From JBKEDC01 sp047972995 (lineage in GTDB: Bacteria; Bacteroidota; Bacteroidia; Bacteroidales; Prolixibacteraceae), in contig JBKEBD010000006.1 in the NCBI GenBank assembly GCA_047972995.1, positions 1-64,000 of the forward strand: a stretch of DNA of 64,000 nucleotides. The letters are read 5' to 3'. Each line of letters starts with the position of its first letter. Position 1 is the first letter of the stretch. Shown here one piece after another: positions 32,133 through 41,325 of the stretch. Below the pieces are notes generated by a model. It was not told where the DNA came from, did no database searches, and saw only the letters and a program-made list of their open reading frames with translations. The position numbers and the translations under genes were made by a program.

Positions 32133-33827
32133 CTATTGTTTTTTTACTTTTAATTTTTGTCCAACTTTAATGTTGCTATTTGACATACCGTTTAAATCCA
32201 TAATGTTTTGTGCAGATACGCCGGGGAATTTACGGGCAATAGACCAAAGGTTGTCGCCGCTTCTCACGGTGTAGTACACCCATCCGTTGTTGGTAGAAAC
32301 TACGCCTGATGCACCACCTGAGCTTCCGGCAGAGCTTGTTAAACGAGTGTTGGCATAATTTGCATATTTCGATCCACTTCCAGCAGGTACATAGATTGTT
32401 AGTTTTTGTCCAACCTTAATGAGGTTTCCTTTTAGATTGTTCCAATAGCGCAAATCGGTGGCTCGCACATGAAATTTATCGGCAATAGCTCCAATCACAT
32501 CGCCACTTTTTACGGTGTATACCAATCGGTCTTTTCCACTCATTTGCACACCGCCAGAATAGCTCTGAGGGGTTTTAATTTCATTATTTGGGAAATATGT
32601 TTCTCTTTTGTAGGCATACACCGAGTCCTCTTGTTGCAAGAATTGATCGATTTTTCCGACAGGTAAACATAGGGCGTATTCTTTGTTTGGACGAGCAGGA
32701 ATGGTATTAATGCGGTATTGAGGGTTCAAAGCTTGAATTTCTGCTACAGGAATATCGATTACTTTTGAAATTTGCTCGAAGTTTAGATAGTTGTTCACAA
32801 ACACGGTGTCTGTGGTTAATGGGAAATCTGGAAGCTTTGGCGAAAGCTCATGCTCTTCATAGAAGTTCATGAAATAGGCTGCGGCAATAAATGCAGGAAC
32901 ATAACCACGTGTTTCTCGGGGTAGATAATAATATACGTGCCAGTAATCACGTTTGCTTCCTGCACGACGAATTGCTTTGTTCACATTTCCGGCACCGCAG
33001 TTGTAAGCTGCAATAGCTAAATGCCAATCGCCATAAATACCGTATAAGTCGCGTAAGAATCGCGCGGCGGCATCGGTTGCTTTCACGGGGTCGCAACGCT
33101 CATCAACATAGGTGTCGATTTCTAGTCCATACATTTTTCCTGTGCGATACATGAATTGCCATAACCCTTGTGCACCAGCGTGCGAACGTACGGATGCATT
33201 GAGTGCAGATTCAATAATAGCCATATATTTCAGTTCCTGAGGAAGCCCATATTTGTCGAATGTTTCCTCAATCATAGGGAAATAGTAGGTAGATAGTCCT
33301 AAAACGGCTTCGGCAGTGCTTGGTCTGCGTTGAGTGTAAAGCTCAATAACGCTCTTTACGGTTTTGTTGAATGAAAGGTCAACATAGGAATCAATACTTT
33401 GCAAGCGTTCGATGTATAAACTATCGGGATAGTCGATAGCTTTACTCACCCCTGCTTTACTTTTGTTTTTGAAGAAGCTCGGATCGTAGGTGTGTTGAAT
33501 GAGCCAAGAGTTGTAGAGACTGTCGAATTTAGCATCGAAGAATGCCATGATATCATCGTCGTTGTTGTTAATTGTGATGTTTTTCACAAAGGGAACTTCA
33601 GGTGTAGTTTCTTTGGCGATGTTTGGCTGATTGTCGGTGCTTTCTGTGCTTTCCGTAGCAAAGTCGGCATTTTCAGATTGTTCTTCTTGTAGGCGTCGTT
33701 GCTTTTTTAATTCTCGGCGCTCTTTTTTTGATAGTTTTTTATCTTGGTTTTCGGGTGTAGTAGTTGCGTTAACGTTTTGTGTTGCCAAAAAACAACACAT
33801 GGCAAAAAGAAATATTCTAGGCATCAT
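32133..33827 (-). CDS. LysM-containing lytic transglycosylase (MltD-like)
   Basis: A 564-residue exported protein that cleaves peptidoglycan glycan strands. Signal peptide at 1-21 (ending NVNA), then a charged low-complexity region. The SLT domain is at about 165-320 with the catalytic glutamate in YMAIIESALNASVRSHAGAQ and GLWQFM, AAYNCGAGN. Two C-terminal LysM domains start YTVKSGDVIGAIADKFHV and YTVRSGDNLWSIARKFPG. It follows DUF5683, parB and parA on the same strand, a conserved Bacteroidales order; relA/spoT, which often comes next, is replaced by the SGNH/MBOAT pair. Confidence 0.93.
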   Translation of the reverse strand: MMPRIFLFAMCCFLATQNVNATTTPENQDKKLSKKERRELKKQRRLQEEQSENADFATESTESTDNQPNIAKETTPEVPFVKNITINNNDDDIMAFFDAKFDSLYNSWLIQHTYDPSFFKNKSKAGVSKAIDYPDSLYIERLQSIDSYVDLSFNKTVKSVIELYTQRRPSTAEAVLGLSTYYFPMIEETFDKYGLPQELKYMAIIESALNASVRSHAGAQGLWQFMYRTGKMYGLEIDTYVDERCDPVKATDAAARFLRDLYGIYGDWHLAIAAYNCGAGNVNKAIRRAGSKRDYWHVYYYLPRETRGYVPAFIAAAYFMNFYEEHELSPKLPDFPLTTDTVFVNNYLNFEQISKVIDIPVAEIQALNPQYRINTIPARPNKEYALCLPVGKIDQFLQQEDSVYAYKRETYFPNNEIKTPQSYSGGVQMSGKDRLVYTVKSGDVIGAIADKFHVRATDLRYWNNLKGNLIKVGQKLTIYVPAGSGSKYANYANTRLTSSAGSSGGASGVVSTNNGWVYYTVRSGDNLWSIARKFPGVSAQNIMDLNGMSNSNIKVGQKLKVKKQ

Positions 33828-33842
33828 GAGATTTGAAGAGTT

Positions 33843-34490
33843 TTAAAATTGTATTTGCACACCTACTCCGGGATAGTATTTGCTGGAATGTTGTACAGGA
33901 ACTATTCCCCATTGTAAGGAAAGGTCATCGCTAATATCGAAGTCGAAGAAATGCGCATCAACAGCAGCATCAATGATTTGTAGGGCATAAACACCCACGG
34001 TACAAATGATTAGCATATCGCGATTTCGTCGTGCAGATTCTTGTGCTTTATTTAACCGATTTCCAAATTGAGTGACTTGGTTGGAGTTACTCCAATCCCA
34101 ATGTCCTTCAATATCTAAATTCATGAAAGAGTTGGTCATGGGGTCGTCATCAATAATATCGGAATAGGCTTGTTTGTACTTCACATAGTAATTGTTGTTA
34201 TAGTTTATGAAGTATCCGAGAGTGGCAAAACCGCCATATAAGATAGGCACTTTCCACCACTTCTTGTTGTATATCTGTCCCAATCCCGGGAGAATGGCAG
34301 AATATACGGTGGCGAGGTGCGCGGAGTGTTTTTCTTCTTTCAAAGACTGCTGAATGGCTGTACTGTCGGAACTGAAAACTGCGGGGCTCGATGAAATGGA
34401 GTCGCTTTTTACTTCTTGCTGTGCATAAGCAGAGAAGCCTGTTACGAGTAACAGGCAACAACATATAGATATGTGAAGTAAATTTTTCAA
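33843..34490 (-). CDS. DUF5683 family membrane protein
   Basis: A 215-residue protein with a signal sequence (LLHISICCCLLLVTGFSAYA) and a DUF5683 body: AILPGLGQIYNKKWWKVPIL is the characteristic proline/glycine-rich membrane entry, followed by GGFATLGYFINYNNNYY and a later helix MLIICTVGVYALQIIDAAVD. The GLGQIYN-type motif is shared by small membrane proteins of the TM2/P-loop-free families. Function is unknown; the gene sits between parB and the transglycosylase, suggesting a link to cell-wall or chromosome-end events only by position. Confidence 0.85.
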   Translation of the reverse strand: MKNLLHISICCCLLLVTGFSAYAQQEVKSDSISSSPAVFSSDSTAIQQSLKEEKHSAHLATVYSAILPGLGQIYNKKWWKVPILYGGFATLGYFINYNNNYYVKYKQAYSDIIDDDPMTNSFMNLDIEGHWDWSNSNQVTQFGNRLNKAQESARRNRDMLIICTVGVYALQIIDAAVDAHFFDFDISDDLSLQWGIVPVQHSSKYYPGVGVQIQF

Positions 34491-34535
34491 ATTATATTAG
34501 TTTGCAGAGTAAATATTTCAATATGCTTTATTTCG

Positions 34536-35405
34536 TTATTTATCGAGAATGCTCATGATTCGTTCTAAATCTTCGGTTGATGTGAAAGGGATTGTAATTT
34601 TACCTTTCCCTTTTTTATCCATGCTGAAATCAATCTTGCTGCTGAAATATTCGCTAAGATGTTTTTGTAAGGCATCAAACTCTGTGGGATATTTCTCTTT
34701 GGCTGGCTTTGGAGATTCTGTTTTGCCTTCTTTCAATGATTTTACGAGCTCTTCAGTTTTGCGCACTGAAAGTTCTAGCATTACAATTTGCTGATAAACT
34801 TTCATTTGTTCCTCGGGCGACTCAATCGTTACCAAGGCGCGAGCGTGTCCCATAGAAATTACATCTTCAATGATTCCTTTTTGAATGGGGGTAGAAAGTT
34901 TAAGCAAGCGAAGGTAGTTTGAAATTGTGGAACGTTTTTTTCCCACGCGTTCGCTTAGTGTTTCTTGCGAAAGATTATATTCTTCAATGAGTTGCTGATA
35001 TGACAATGCAATTTCAATAGCATCGAGGTCTTCGCGCTGAATATTTTCCACCAAAGCCATTTCGCGCATTCCTTCATCTGCAGCATCGCGAATGTAGGCA
35101 GGCACGGTTGAAAGTCCCACAATTTTCGAGGCTCTAAATCGGCGTTCTCCAGCAATGATTTGATATTTTTGGGCATTAACCTTGCGAAGAGTTATAGGCT
35201 GAATGATACCAAGCTGTCTAATCGAAGATGCTAACTCTTGAAGAGAATCTTCGCCGAAATTTGTTCGAGGTTGAAATGGGTTCGCTACAATGAAATCAAC
35301 ATTAATTTCATTGATTGAGGATTCCTGATTCGAACTGGTTTCGGGGGCGGGTGTACTATCAATTAGCGCATTTAAGCCTCGTCCTAATCCTGTTTTTTTT
35401 GCCAT
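34536..35405 (-). CDS. parB: Chromosome partitioning protein ParB (Spo0J)
   Basis: A 289-residue centromere-binding CTPase. The N-terminal CTP-binding domain has box I-type IQPITLRKVN, GERRFRASKIVGLSTVPAYI and ALVENIQREDLDAIE. The central helix-turn-helix is QETLSERVGKKRSTISNYLR, and the C-terminal 70 residues form the dimer domain. It lies 18 bp after parA. No clear parS palindrome was found in this window. Confidence 0.95.
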   Translation of the reverse strand: MAKKTGLGRGLNALIDSTPAPETSSNQESSINEINVDFIVANPFQPRTNFGEDSLQELASSIRQLGIIQPITLRKVNAQKYQIIAGERRFRASKIVGLSTVPAYIRDAADEGMREMALVENIQREDLDAIEIALSYQQLIEEYNLSQETLSERVGKKRSTISNYLRLLKLSTPIQKGIIEDVISMGHARALVTIESPEEQMKVYQQIVMLELSVRKTEELVKSLKEGKTESPKPAKEKYPTEFDALQKHLSEYFSSKIDFSMDKKGKGKITIPFTSTEDLERIMSILDK

Positions 35406-35423
35406 AATATCTGAATAATCTTA

Positions 35424-36221
35424 CTAGCGAAATGCTATTTTATTGTTCTTGTTTTGAGTTGAGTTGTTGAGTAATAGTTCCTTTGCTAAATCCATATAGC
35501 TTTCTGCACCTTTTGAGTTTGCATCATAAAGCACTGCAGGAATACCGTAGCTAGGGGCTTCACTCAGTTTAATGTTACGATTTATCAGGGTACTGAAAAC
35601 CATATCGCCAAAGTGTTCTTGAACTTCTTGGCGCACTTGGTTTGCCAAGTTTAGGCGAGAATCATACATGGTTAGTAGGAAACCTTCAATAGCTAGGTTC
35701 GGATTTAAGCGCGATTGAATAATTTTGATTGTATTCAAAAGTTTGCCTAACCCTTCCAACGCAAAATATTCGCATTGCACAGGAATAATAACCGAATCGG
35801 CGGCTGTAAGTGCATTCACGGTAATCAATCCTAAAGATGGAGAGCAGTCGATGAAAATGTAGTCGTAGTCATCAGAAATTTGATTGATGACAGAAGCAAG
35901 CACACGTTCGCGGTTATTCAGGTTTAGCATTTCAATTTCAGCACCCACCAGGTCAATGTGCGAAGGCATAATATAAAGGCCTTCGATTTCTGTTCCCAAA
36001 ATAGCCTTTTTAGCTTCGGTTTCATCAACCAAACATTCATAAATACTTAGCTGCACATTTTTTACATCATGACCAACACCAGAGGTGGCATTTGCCTGAG
36101 GATCGGCGTCGATAATCAATACCTTCTTTTCAAGTACCGCCAAGCTCGCTGCAAGATTAATGGCTGTTGTTGTTTTACCAACTCCACCTTTTTGGTTAGC
36201 CAATGCTATTATTTTACCCAT
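35424..36221 (-). CDS. parA: Chromosome partitioning ATPase ParA (Soj)
   Basis: A 265-residue Walker-type ATPase that positions replicated origins with ParB. The deviant Walker A is NQKGGVGKTTTAINLA (residues about 8-23); the switch segment VLIIDADPQANATSG and DYIFIDCSPSLGLIT (Walker B) follow. A -7-like TATTTTTG lies on the minus strand at 36276-36269 without a good -33 element. parAB often lie near the replication origin, but this is not proved here. Confidence 0.96.
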   Translation of the reverse strand: MGKIIALANQKGGVGKTTTAINLAASLAVLEKKVLIIDADPQANATSGVGHDVKNVQLSIYECLVDETEAKKAILGTEIEGLYIMPSHIDLVGAEIEMLNLNNRERVLASVINQISDDYDYIFIDCSPSLGLITVNALTAADSVIIPVQCEYFALEGLGKLLNTIKIIQSRLNPNLAIEGFLLTMYDSRLNLANQVRQEVQEHFGDMVFSTLINRNIKLSEAPSYGIPAVLYDANSKGAESYMDLAKELLLNNSTQNKNNKIAFR

Positions 36222-37130
36222 ATCAATGTTTATCAGGTTAAAGGTCTTTTTTACTGTTAAGACGAAGGCAAAAATAATATTTTTCGACTAGTATCCATTA
36301 CGTGGTTTCTAAAAAAATAATTTAACAGGCGCTGTAGTCTATTTTGTTTCCATCGATTTTACTTGTATTTCGTTGGCGTTTTTATGGTGAATTTGTTTAG
36401 CATGAAGAAGTAAGGCGACAGGCAGAGGCTTATTTTGATTTTAATTCTGCATGTATAATGATTTCGCTGTCCCATGAATTATTCTAAAAAGGTGTGTTGC
36501 CTTGTTCCATGCTCTTTTTACCGACAAATGTTGAACAGGGGCTAAAAATAGCTATTCATTTTTCCGAAAAAAATAGTTCAACACTTTCTACCACCATCTT
36601 TTGCATTTGAAAATTCGCTATTTGCGCCCAAAAGCATCAATTCCCATTTGGTAATTGAATGGTTTAAGCAAAAACAGTTCAATTCTGCTTCTCGCAAAAC
36701 AACAATGAATTGAAAAAAAAAAAATTAAGAATTGGCGGACGAAATATTTCGACAAAGAGTAAGAAATTCGGAGTTGCTAATTGAGTTGTTTCAGCTTAAA
36801 AATGTCAATTCTGTTTTGGTATTTGTGTCAGTCATTACAAAAAGATTGAAAAACGAGCGCAAGGTATATACTAAATGTAATGTTGAATCGTGTTTTAACT
36901 TGCTTGTATATCAATGGTTTAGTTGTTTGTTTTTGCAGATTCTTACGGTGTATTATCATGAATAACATCAAAATTCTGTTTTGAGGTAGCTCAATGGGGT
37001 AGTATGGTTGGTTTTGGTAATTTAATTAAAGCGTGATTTCCGTACTTTAAAGCATTAAGAATTGCTATTAAACACATACCTTTGCAACTTGAGTATTGGA
37101 AATACAGGTTATTTAGCATAAAGAAATCAC
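36222..37130. other. Intergenic region of 909 bp between parA and the helicase gene, no gene supported
   Basis: It is AT-rich, with an A12 run near 36713-36724. Segments such as TTTCAGCTTAAAAATGTCA (from about 36789) and TTCTGTTTTGG resemble the 84-bp tandem repeat at 17907. A 77-codon open frame at 36732-36965 has no family likeness or promoter and was not called. Promoters for the diverging parA and helicase genes must lie at its ends; the -7 box TACCTTTG (37077-37084) fits the helicase. Confidence 0.5.
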
Positions 37131-39452
37131 ATGGAATATTTAAATGGATTGAATCCAGCACAGCGTCAGGCGGTAGAAAATATTAAAGGTCCATCATTAG
37201 TAATAGCTGGTGCGGGTTCTGGAAAAACGAGAGTGCTTACCTATCGGATAGCTCATTTGGTGCATAAAGGAGTGTCCCCAAGTGCTATTTTAGCTCTTAC
37301 GTTTACCAATAAAGCTTCGCGCGAAATGCGAGAGCGTATTGCATCTATTGTTGGGCAGTCGGTTTCTCGTTACCTGTGGATGGGCACTTTCCACTCAATT
37401 TTTTCGCGCATTTTGCGTGTGGAATCCGAGCATATTGGCTATCCATCAAACTTCACCATTTACGATTCTTCAGAATCAAAAAGTTTGATTAAATCGATAT
37501 TGAAGAGCATGGATTTGAGCGACAAGGTGTATAAACCTAATGTGGTGGCAAATCGTATTTCAGCGGCCAAAAACAACCTAATTACAAGCGATTCTTACAA
37601 TAATCAGGCGGCACAAATAGAATATGATGCCAGCATTAGAATGCCGCGTATAGCTCAAATATATAAAGAATATACCAAGCGTTGTCAGCTTGCTGCTGCC
37701 ATGGATTTCGACGATTTGCTACTAAAAACGAACATTCTATTCCGCGACCATCCCCAAATTTTGGCAAAGTATCAAGAGCATTTTTCCTACATTTTGGTTG
37801 ATGAGTATCAGGATACAAACTTTGCGCAATACCTTATTGTGCGCAAACTAGCAGAAATGCATCATAACTTGTGTGTGGTGGGCGATGATGCCCAAAGTAT
37901 CTACTCTTTCCGAGGGGCTCAAATTGAAAACATCTTGAACTTTCAGAAAGATTATCCCAAGCATCAAGTGTTTAAGCTTGAGCAAAACTATCGTTCAACG
38001 CAAACGATTGTGAATGCAGCAAATAGTGTAATTCAGAAAAATAAGCGACAACTCAAAAAGAATGTTTTCTCTGAGAATGGAGAAGGAAATAAGATTAAAG
38101 TATTTTCGGCATTAACCGACCATCAAGAGGGTATGCAGGTGGCAGAGGAAATCAGCAATACACGTATGGATAAGTCTTATCGTTATGAAGATTATGCCAT
38201 ATTGTATCGCACCAATGCCCAATCGCGTATTTTTGAGGAAGCTTTGCGGAAGCGAAATATTCCGTATAAAATTTATGGGGGCTTGTCGTTCTATCAGCGC
38301 AAAGAAATAAAGGATTTACTGAGTTATTTCCGCTTGGTAATTAACACGCAAGACAATGAAGCATTGAAGCGTATTATAAATTACCCGGTGCGAGGTATTG
38401 GAGCAACCACACTAACAAAGTTAGAGCTTGAGGCTGTAAATCAATCGTGCTCAATGTTCGATGTTATTTGTCAGTCGGAAACAACCAATCCGATAGGCTT
38501 CAATAAAGGGACATTGGCTAAGCTAACGGTTTTCAAAAATATGATTCAATTTTTTGCTAGTCGAACTGAAGAACTCGATGCTTATCAGGCAGCACAATTG
38601 ATTAGTACAGAAACAGGTTTGCTGAAAGAACTATATAACGATAAATCACCAGAAGGACTAAGCCGATTTGATAATATTCAGGAACTTTTGAATGCCATTC
38701 AAGAGTTCACTCAAAATGCCAAAGAGGAAGATTTACCTCAAGAATTGGAAAGCTTTATGGCTGATGTTGCATTGCTTACCGATCAAGACAATGAAAGCGA
38801 AGAAGACCGCGATAAAGTAACACTCATGACTGTTCACTCATCGAAAGGTTTGGAGTTTAAGAATGTGTTTATTGTTGGGGTAGAGCAGAACCTTTTTCCA
38901 TCAGCACCACGAGGCGCTCAGGCTTCGGCTGAAAGTTTCGAGGAAGAGCGACGTTTGTTTTATGTGGCATTAACTAGGGCAGAAGAGAATGCTTATTTAA
39001 GCTATGCAAAGCAGCGCTATAAATTTGGAAACTTGGAATTTGCTAATCCTAGTCAGTTTATTGCAGAGGTTGATCCGCAATATTTAGATATGCCTGAGGA
39101 AGAAGAAATGACCATGTTTGAGCGCGATGAGCGAAGTGTATCACGTCCATTGGGAGCAGGGTATCGTGCGAATGCATCGAGCATAACAGGGCGACCCATG
39201 GCGAACCCACAAGCTATGAATCAGAAGCTCATGCAAATGCGTGCCGCTAAACAAAAGGTTCAAAGTGCCGATGGCGATGACCCTCGTAAAATACAAGCCG
39301 GAATGCAGGTTGAACATCAGCGATTTGGAAAGGGGAAAGTTGATGCCATTGAGGGAGTATTCCCCGATTTGAAAGCTACAGTTACCTTCGCTGCTGTTGG
39401 GCAAAAACAATTACTCATGAAGTTTGCAAAATTAACCATTGTGGCTGGTTAG
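37131..39452 (+). CDS. UvrD/PcrA-type superfamily 1 DNA helicase
   Basis: A 773-residue 3'-5' helicase for nucleotide-excision repair and clearing proteins from DNA. Motifs: Q-motif LNPAQRQAVEN, motif I GAGSGKTRVLTYRIAHL (about 27-43), Ia ALTFTNKASREMRERI, II YILVDEYQDTNFAQY, III VVGDDAQSIYSFRGAQ, IV LEQNYRSTQTIVNAAN, V TVHSSKGLEFKNVFIVG, VI YVALTRAEENAYLSYA. The C-terminus GMQVEHQRFGKGKVDAIEG is the PcrA-type Tudor-like domain that contacts RNA polymerase. Likely pcrA/uvrD; Rep is less likely given the tail. It stands alone on the plus strand. Confidence 0.93.
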   Translation: MEYLNGLNPAQRQAVENIKGPSLVIAGAGSGKTRVLTYRIAHLVHKGVSPSAILALTFTNKASREMRERIASIVGQSVSRYLWMGTFHSIFSRILRVESEHIGYPSNFTIYDSSESKSLIKSILKSMDLSDKVYKPNVVANRISAAKNNLITSDSYNNQAAQIEYDASIRMPRIAQIYKEYTKRCQLAAAMDFDDLLLKTNILFRDHPQILAKYQEHFSYILVDEYQDTNFAQYLIVRKLAEMHHNLCVVGDDAQSIYSFRGAQIENILNFQKDYPKHQVFKLEQNYRSTQTIVNAANSVIQKNKRQLKKNVFSENGEGNKIKVFSALTDHQEGMQVAEEISNTRMDKSYRYEDYAILYRTNAQSRIFEEALRKRNIPYKIYGGLSFYQRKEIKDLLSYFRLVINTQDNEALKRIINYPVRGIGATTLTKLELEAVNQSCSMFDVICQSETTNPIGFNKGTLAKLTVFKNMIQFFASRTEELDAYQAAQLISTETGLLKELYNDKSPEGLSRFDNIQELLNAIQEFTQNAKEEDLPQELESFMADVALLTDQDNESEEDRDKVTLMTVHSSKGLEFKNVFIVGVEQNLFPSAPRGAQASAESFEEERRLFYVALTRAEENAYLSYAKQRYKFGNLEFANPSQFIAEVDPQYLDMPEEEEMTMFERDERSVSRPLGAGYRANASSITGRPMANPQAMNQKLMQMRAAKQKVQSADGDDPRKIQAGMQVEHQRFGKGKVDAIEGVFPDLKATVTFAAVGQKQLLMKFAKLTIVAG

Positions 39453-39618
39453 TGGGGGAAACAGGGAAATAATTACGAATTATGAATGGGGTGCCCCTTG
39501 CTCTTTTTGCATCGAATGGTTTACCCCCCCCTCGCTATTATACTTCGCACTAAAAATTACGAATTACGAATGTGGAGCTCCTTGCTCTTTTAGCTTTGCG
39601 CTTCGCACCTTGTATTTC
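39453..39618 (+). repeat. Intergenic repeat, copy A of the REP-like family (degenerate)
   Basis: Contains AATTACGAATTATGAATGG (from 39470), CTTGCTCTTTTTGC, then the remnant of stem 1 (ATCGAATGGTTTA and CCCCCCCCTCG, 39511-39534) followed by CTATTATACTTCGCAC, and a second AATTACGAATTACGAA at about 39556-39571 with another CTTGCTCTTTTAGC. Matches copies near 46491, 50553 and 59634. Confidence 0.6.
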
Positions 39619-41292
39619 TCACTCCACTTCTTCTGTTTTTTCTTCTATGAGAATTGGCTTGGTGAATGACTCACGCTTTGGTTTGGGGTAATCCTCTATT
39701 TTGTATTGAATAGGCAACTCCTTGTAGCTTTTTATTTTTTCTTCTACTTGCATTCGGTAGGTTGTATCGCTTTTTTGCTCGGGAGTTAAGAAAATATCGT
39801 AAATACTTTTCGGACGAATTAAATCTTGCCATTTGAACCCTGCAAGTATTCGGTCTTGATCGCCAATCATAAATGGTGGAATGAGTTGCCCATCTGGGTT
39901 CGTGTAAAAGGTAATCTTGCTCACTCTACTTTGTTCTAGGTTGATGCCAATTTTGCTACCCATGGCTTTATTGAGTCCGATTAATCCCTTAGAATCATAG
40001 GCATAATAAATGCTTTGCCCGTTACCATCTACATTAATTCGTTTAAGTTGCTTATTAATGATATAGCCAATCATATCTCGACCTTTAATCTGATTGTATT
40101 TAATGGAATCTTCTTGCGATATAATGAAGGAATTCTTTTCTAAGTGGAACTCTTGGTGAATGGAATCGTTGATGAGCATTTCCATATAATCGGCACTTAG
40201 CTGATTGCTTTGCGACCATACCAAAGGCTCATGATACAATCGAAGTGTAGAATCTGCCGAGAAATAGGCTGTAGAATCGCATTTCCCTTGCAAGTCTTCA
40301 CGGAAGAATTGTACACCATAATAGCCCAAGACAATTTTCTGATTAGGAATCGTGTCGGGAAAAGTGTGCAGCGTGTCGGCGTGCATATATAGGGTGTCAA
40401 TATTAGAATAAAGGAGAGCATGAGCAGAATCGGTTACCAACGACACTTGCTTTTGGTCGTTATATTTAATTCGATTTCCTTTAATGATAATCTTTTGGTC
40501 GTAATCTTGAATGCTAGCATTGTCAATAGCAATACCATCGCTGGTATTTTGGTCGAGAAAAATCGATTTCGCTTTAATTAGTTGCTTTTCGGTTTTTACA
40601 ACAGGATAGTTGTGCAGCTCTGCATACTTATTTTGAGTGTCATAAAAGCCTTCAGAAGCATAAAGCGTGTCATTTTCATTATAGCAGGTAGTAGGTCCAA
40701 CAATGGTGGTTATCCCTGTCGATGGGCTATAAATTAGAGTGTCAGACAGCATACGATAGTCAGGCGTTTGTCCATCTACTTCTTTTTTAAAGTAAGCTTT
40801 ATCGGAATTGGCATAATATTCACCAACTCTACTGTGCAATACGTTTGTGCTATCTACAAGCGTGCCATAGTCATCATAATAACCAATGTTTGCATTCATA
40901 TCGTAGTTTAGCACATCGGTAGTTAGCGTGGTTTGCTTGTTTACCAAGCGCACATTTCGCTCGGCAATAGCCCATTGGGTATCTCCGTTGTAATTGACGA
41001 AGTGAGCATACATATGCAGCGTGTCGGCTTTAATAATATGCACACTACCGAAAGCATCTACCATGTTGGTATCGTTATAAGAATAGGCACTATCGCAAAA
41101 CATGACAATATCCTCATGCGTGATTTTTACATGACCAATCAATCGGTTTGCATTGGCAACAATTTGCTTGTTGTGTTGCATCTTATCGGTGTGATCAATA
41201 TTCACGCGTTTTTTGTTTTGCGCAAAAGCAGAGGCACACAAGAGTGTGCCTATTAATGATATAACAGTAAGCTTTTTGGTTTTATTCATCAT
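39619..41292 (-). CDS. OstA-like (LptD/LptA N-terminal-type) outer-membrane biogenesis protein
   Basis: A 557-residue exported protein with signal peptide ending CASAFAQ. The body is built of OstA-type beta-jellyroll repeats, seen as recurring strands such as MFCDSAYSYNDTNMVDAFGS and DTLHMYAHFVNYNGDTQWA, in which short hydrophobic strands alternate with DTL or DSA turns. The C-terminus is basic and extended. Proteins of this type in Bacteroidetes are thought to bridge lipopolysaccharide across the periplasm. It is last in a four-gene minus-strand run: ClpC, SurA-like lipoprotein, SurA, OstA-like. Confidence 0.88.
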   Translation of the reverse strand: MMNKTKKLTVISLIGTLLCASAFAQNKKRVNIDHTDKMQHNKQIVANANRLIGHVKITHEDIVMFCDSAYSYNDTNMVDAFGSVHIIKADTLHMYAHFVNYNGDTQWAIAERNVRLVNKQTTLTTDVLNYDMNANIGYYDDYGTLVDSTNVLHSRVGEYYANSDKAYFKKEVDGQTPDYRMLSDTLIYSPSTGITTIVGPTTCYNENDTLYASEGFYDTQNKYAELHNYPVVKTEKQLIKAKSIFLDQNTSDGIAIDNASIQDYDQKIIIKGNRIKYNDQKQVSLVTDSAHALLYSNIDTLYMHADTLHTFPDTIPNQKIVLGYYGVQFFREDLQGKCDSTAYFSADSTLRLYHEPLVWSQSNQLSADYMEMLINDSIHQEFHLEKNSFIISQEDSIKYNQIKGRDMIGYIINKQLKRINVDGNGQSIYYAYDSKGLIGLNKAMGSKIGINLEQSRVSKITFYTNPDGQLIPPFMIGDQDRILAGFKWQDLIRPKSIYDIFLTPEQKSDTTYRMQVEEKIKSYKELPIQYKIEDYPKPKRESFTKPILIEEKTEEVE

Positions 41293-41325
41293 GCGATGAT
41301 TCTAAATAATACGGTAGGTAAAATG

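Noticed and set aside
36732..36965. A 77-codon plus-strand open frame between parA and the helicase
   Set aside because: AT-rich, no family likeness, no promoter; composition resembles the surrounding intergenic repeats.
34536..37130. parS centromere sites near parAB
   Set aside because: No palindrome of the TGTTTCACGTGAAACA type or close variant was found by eye.
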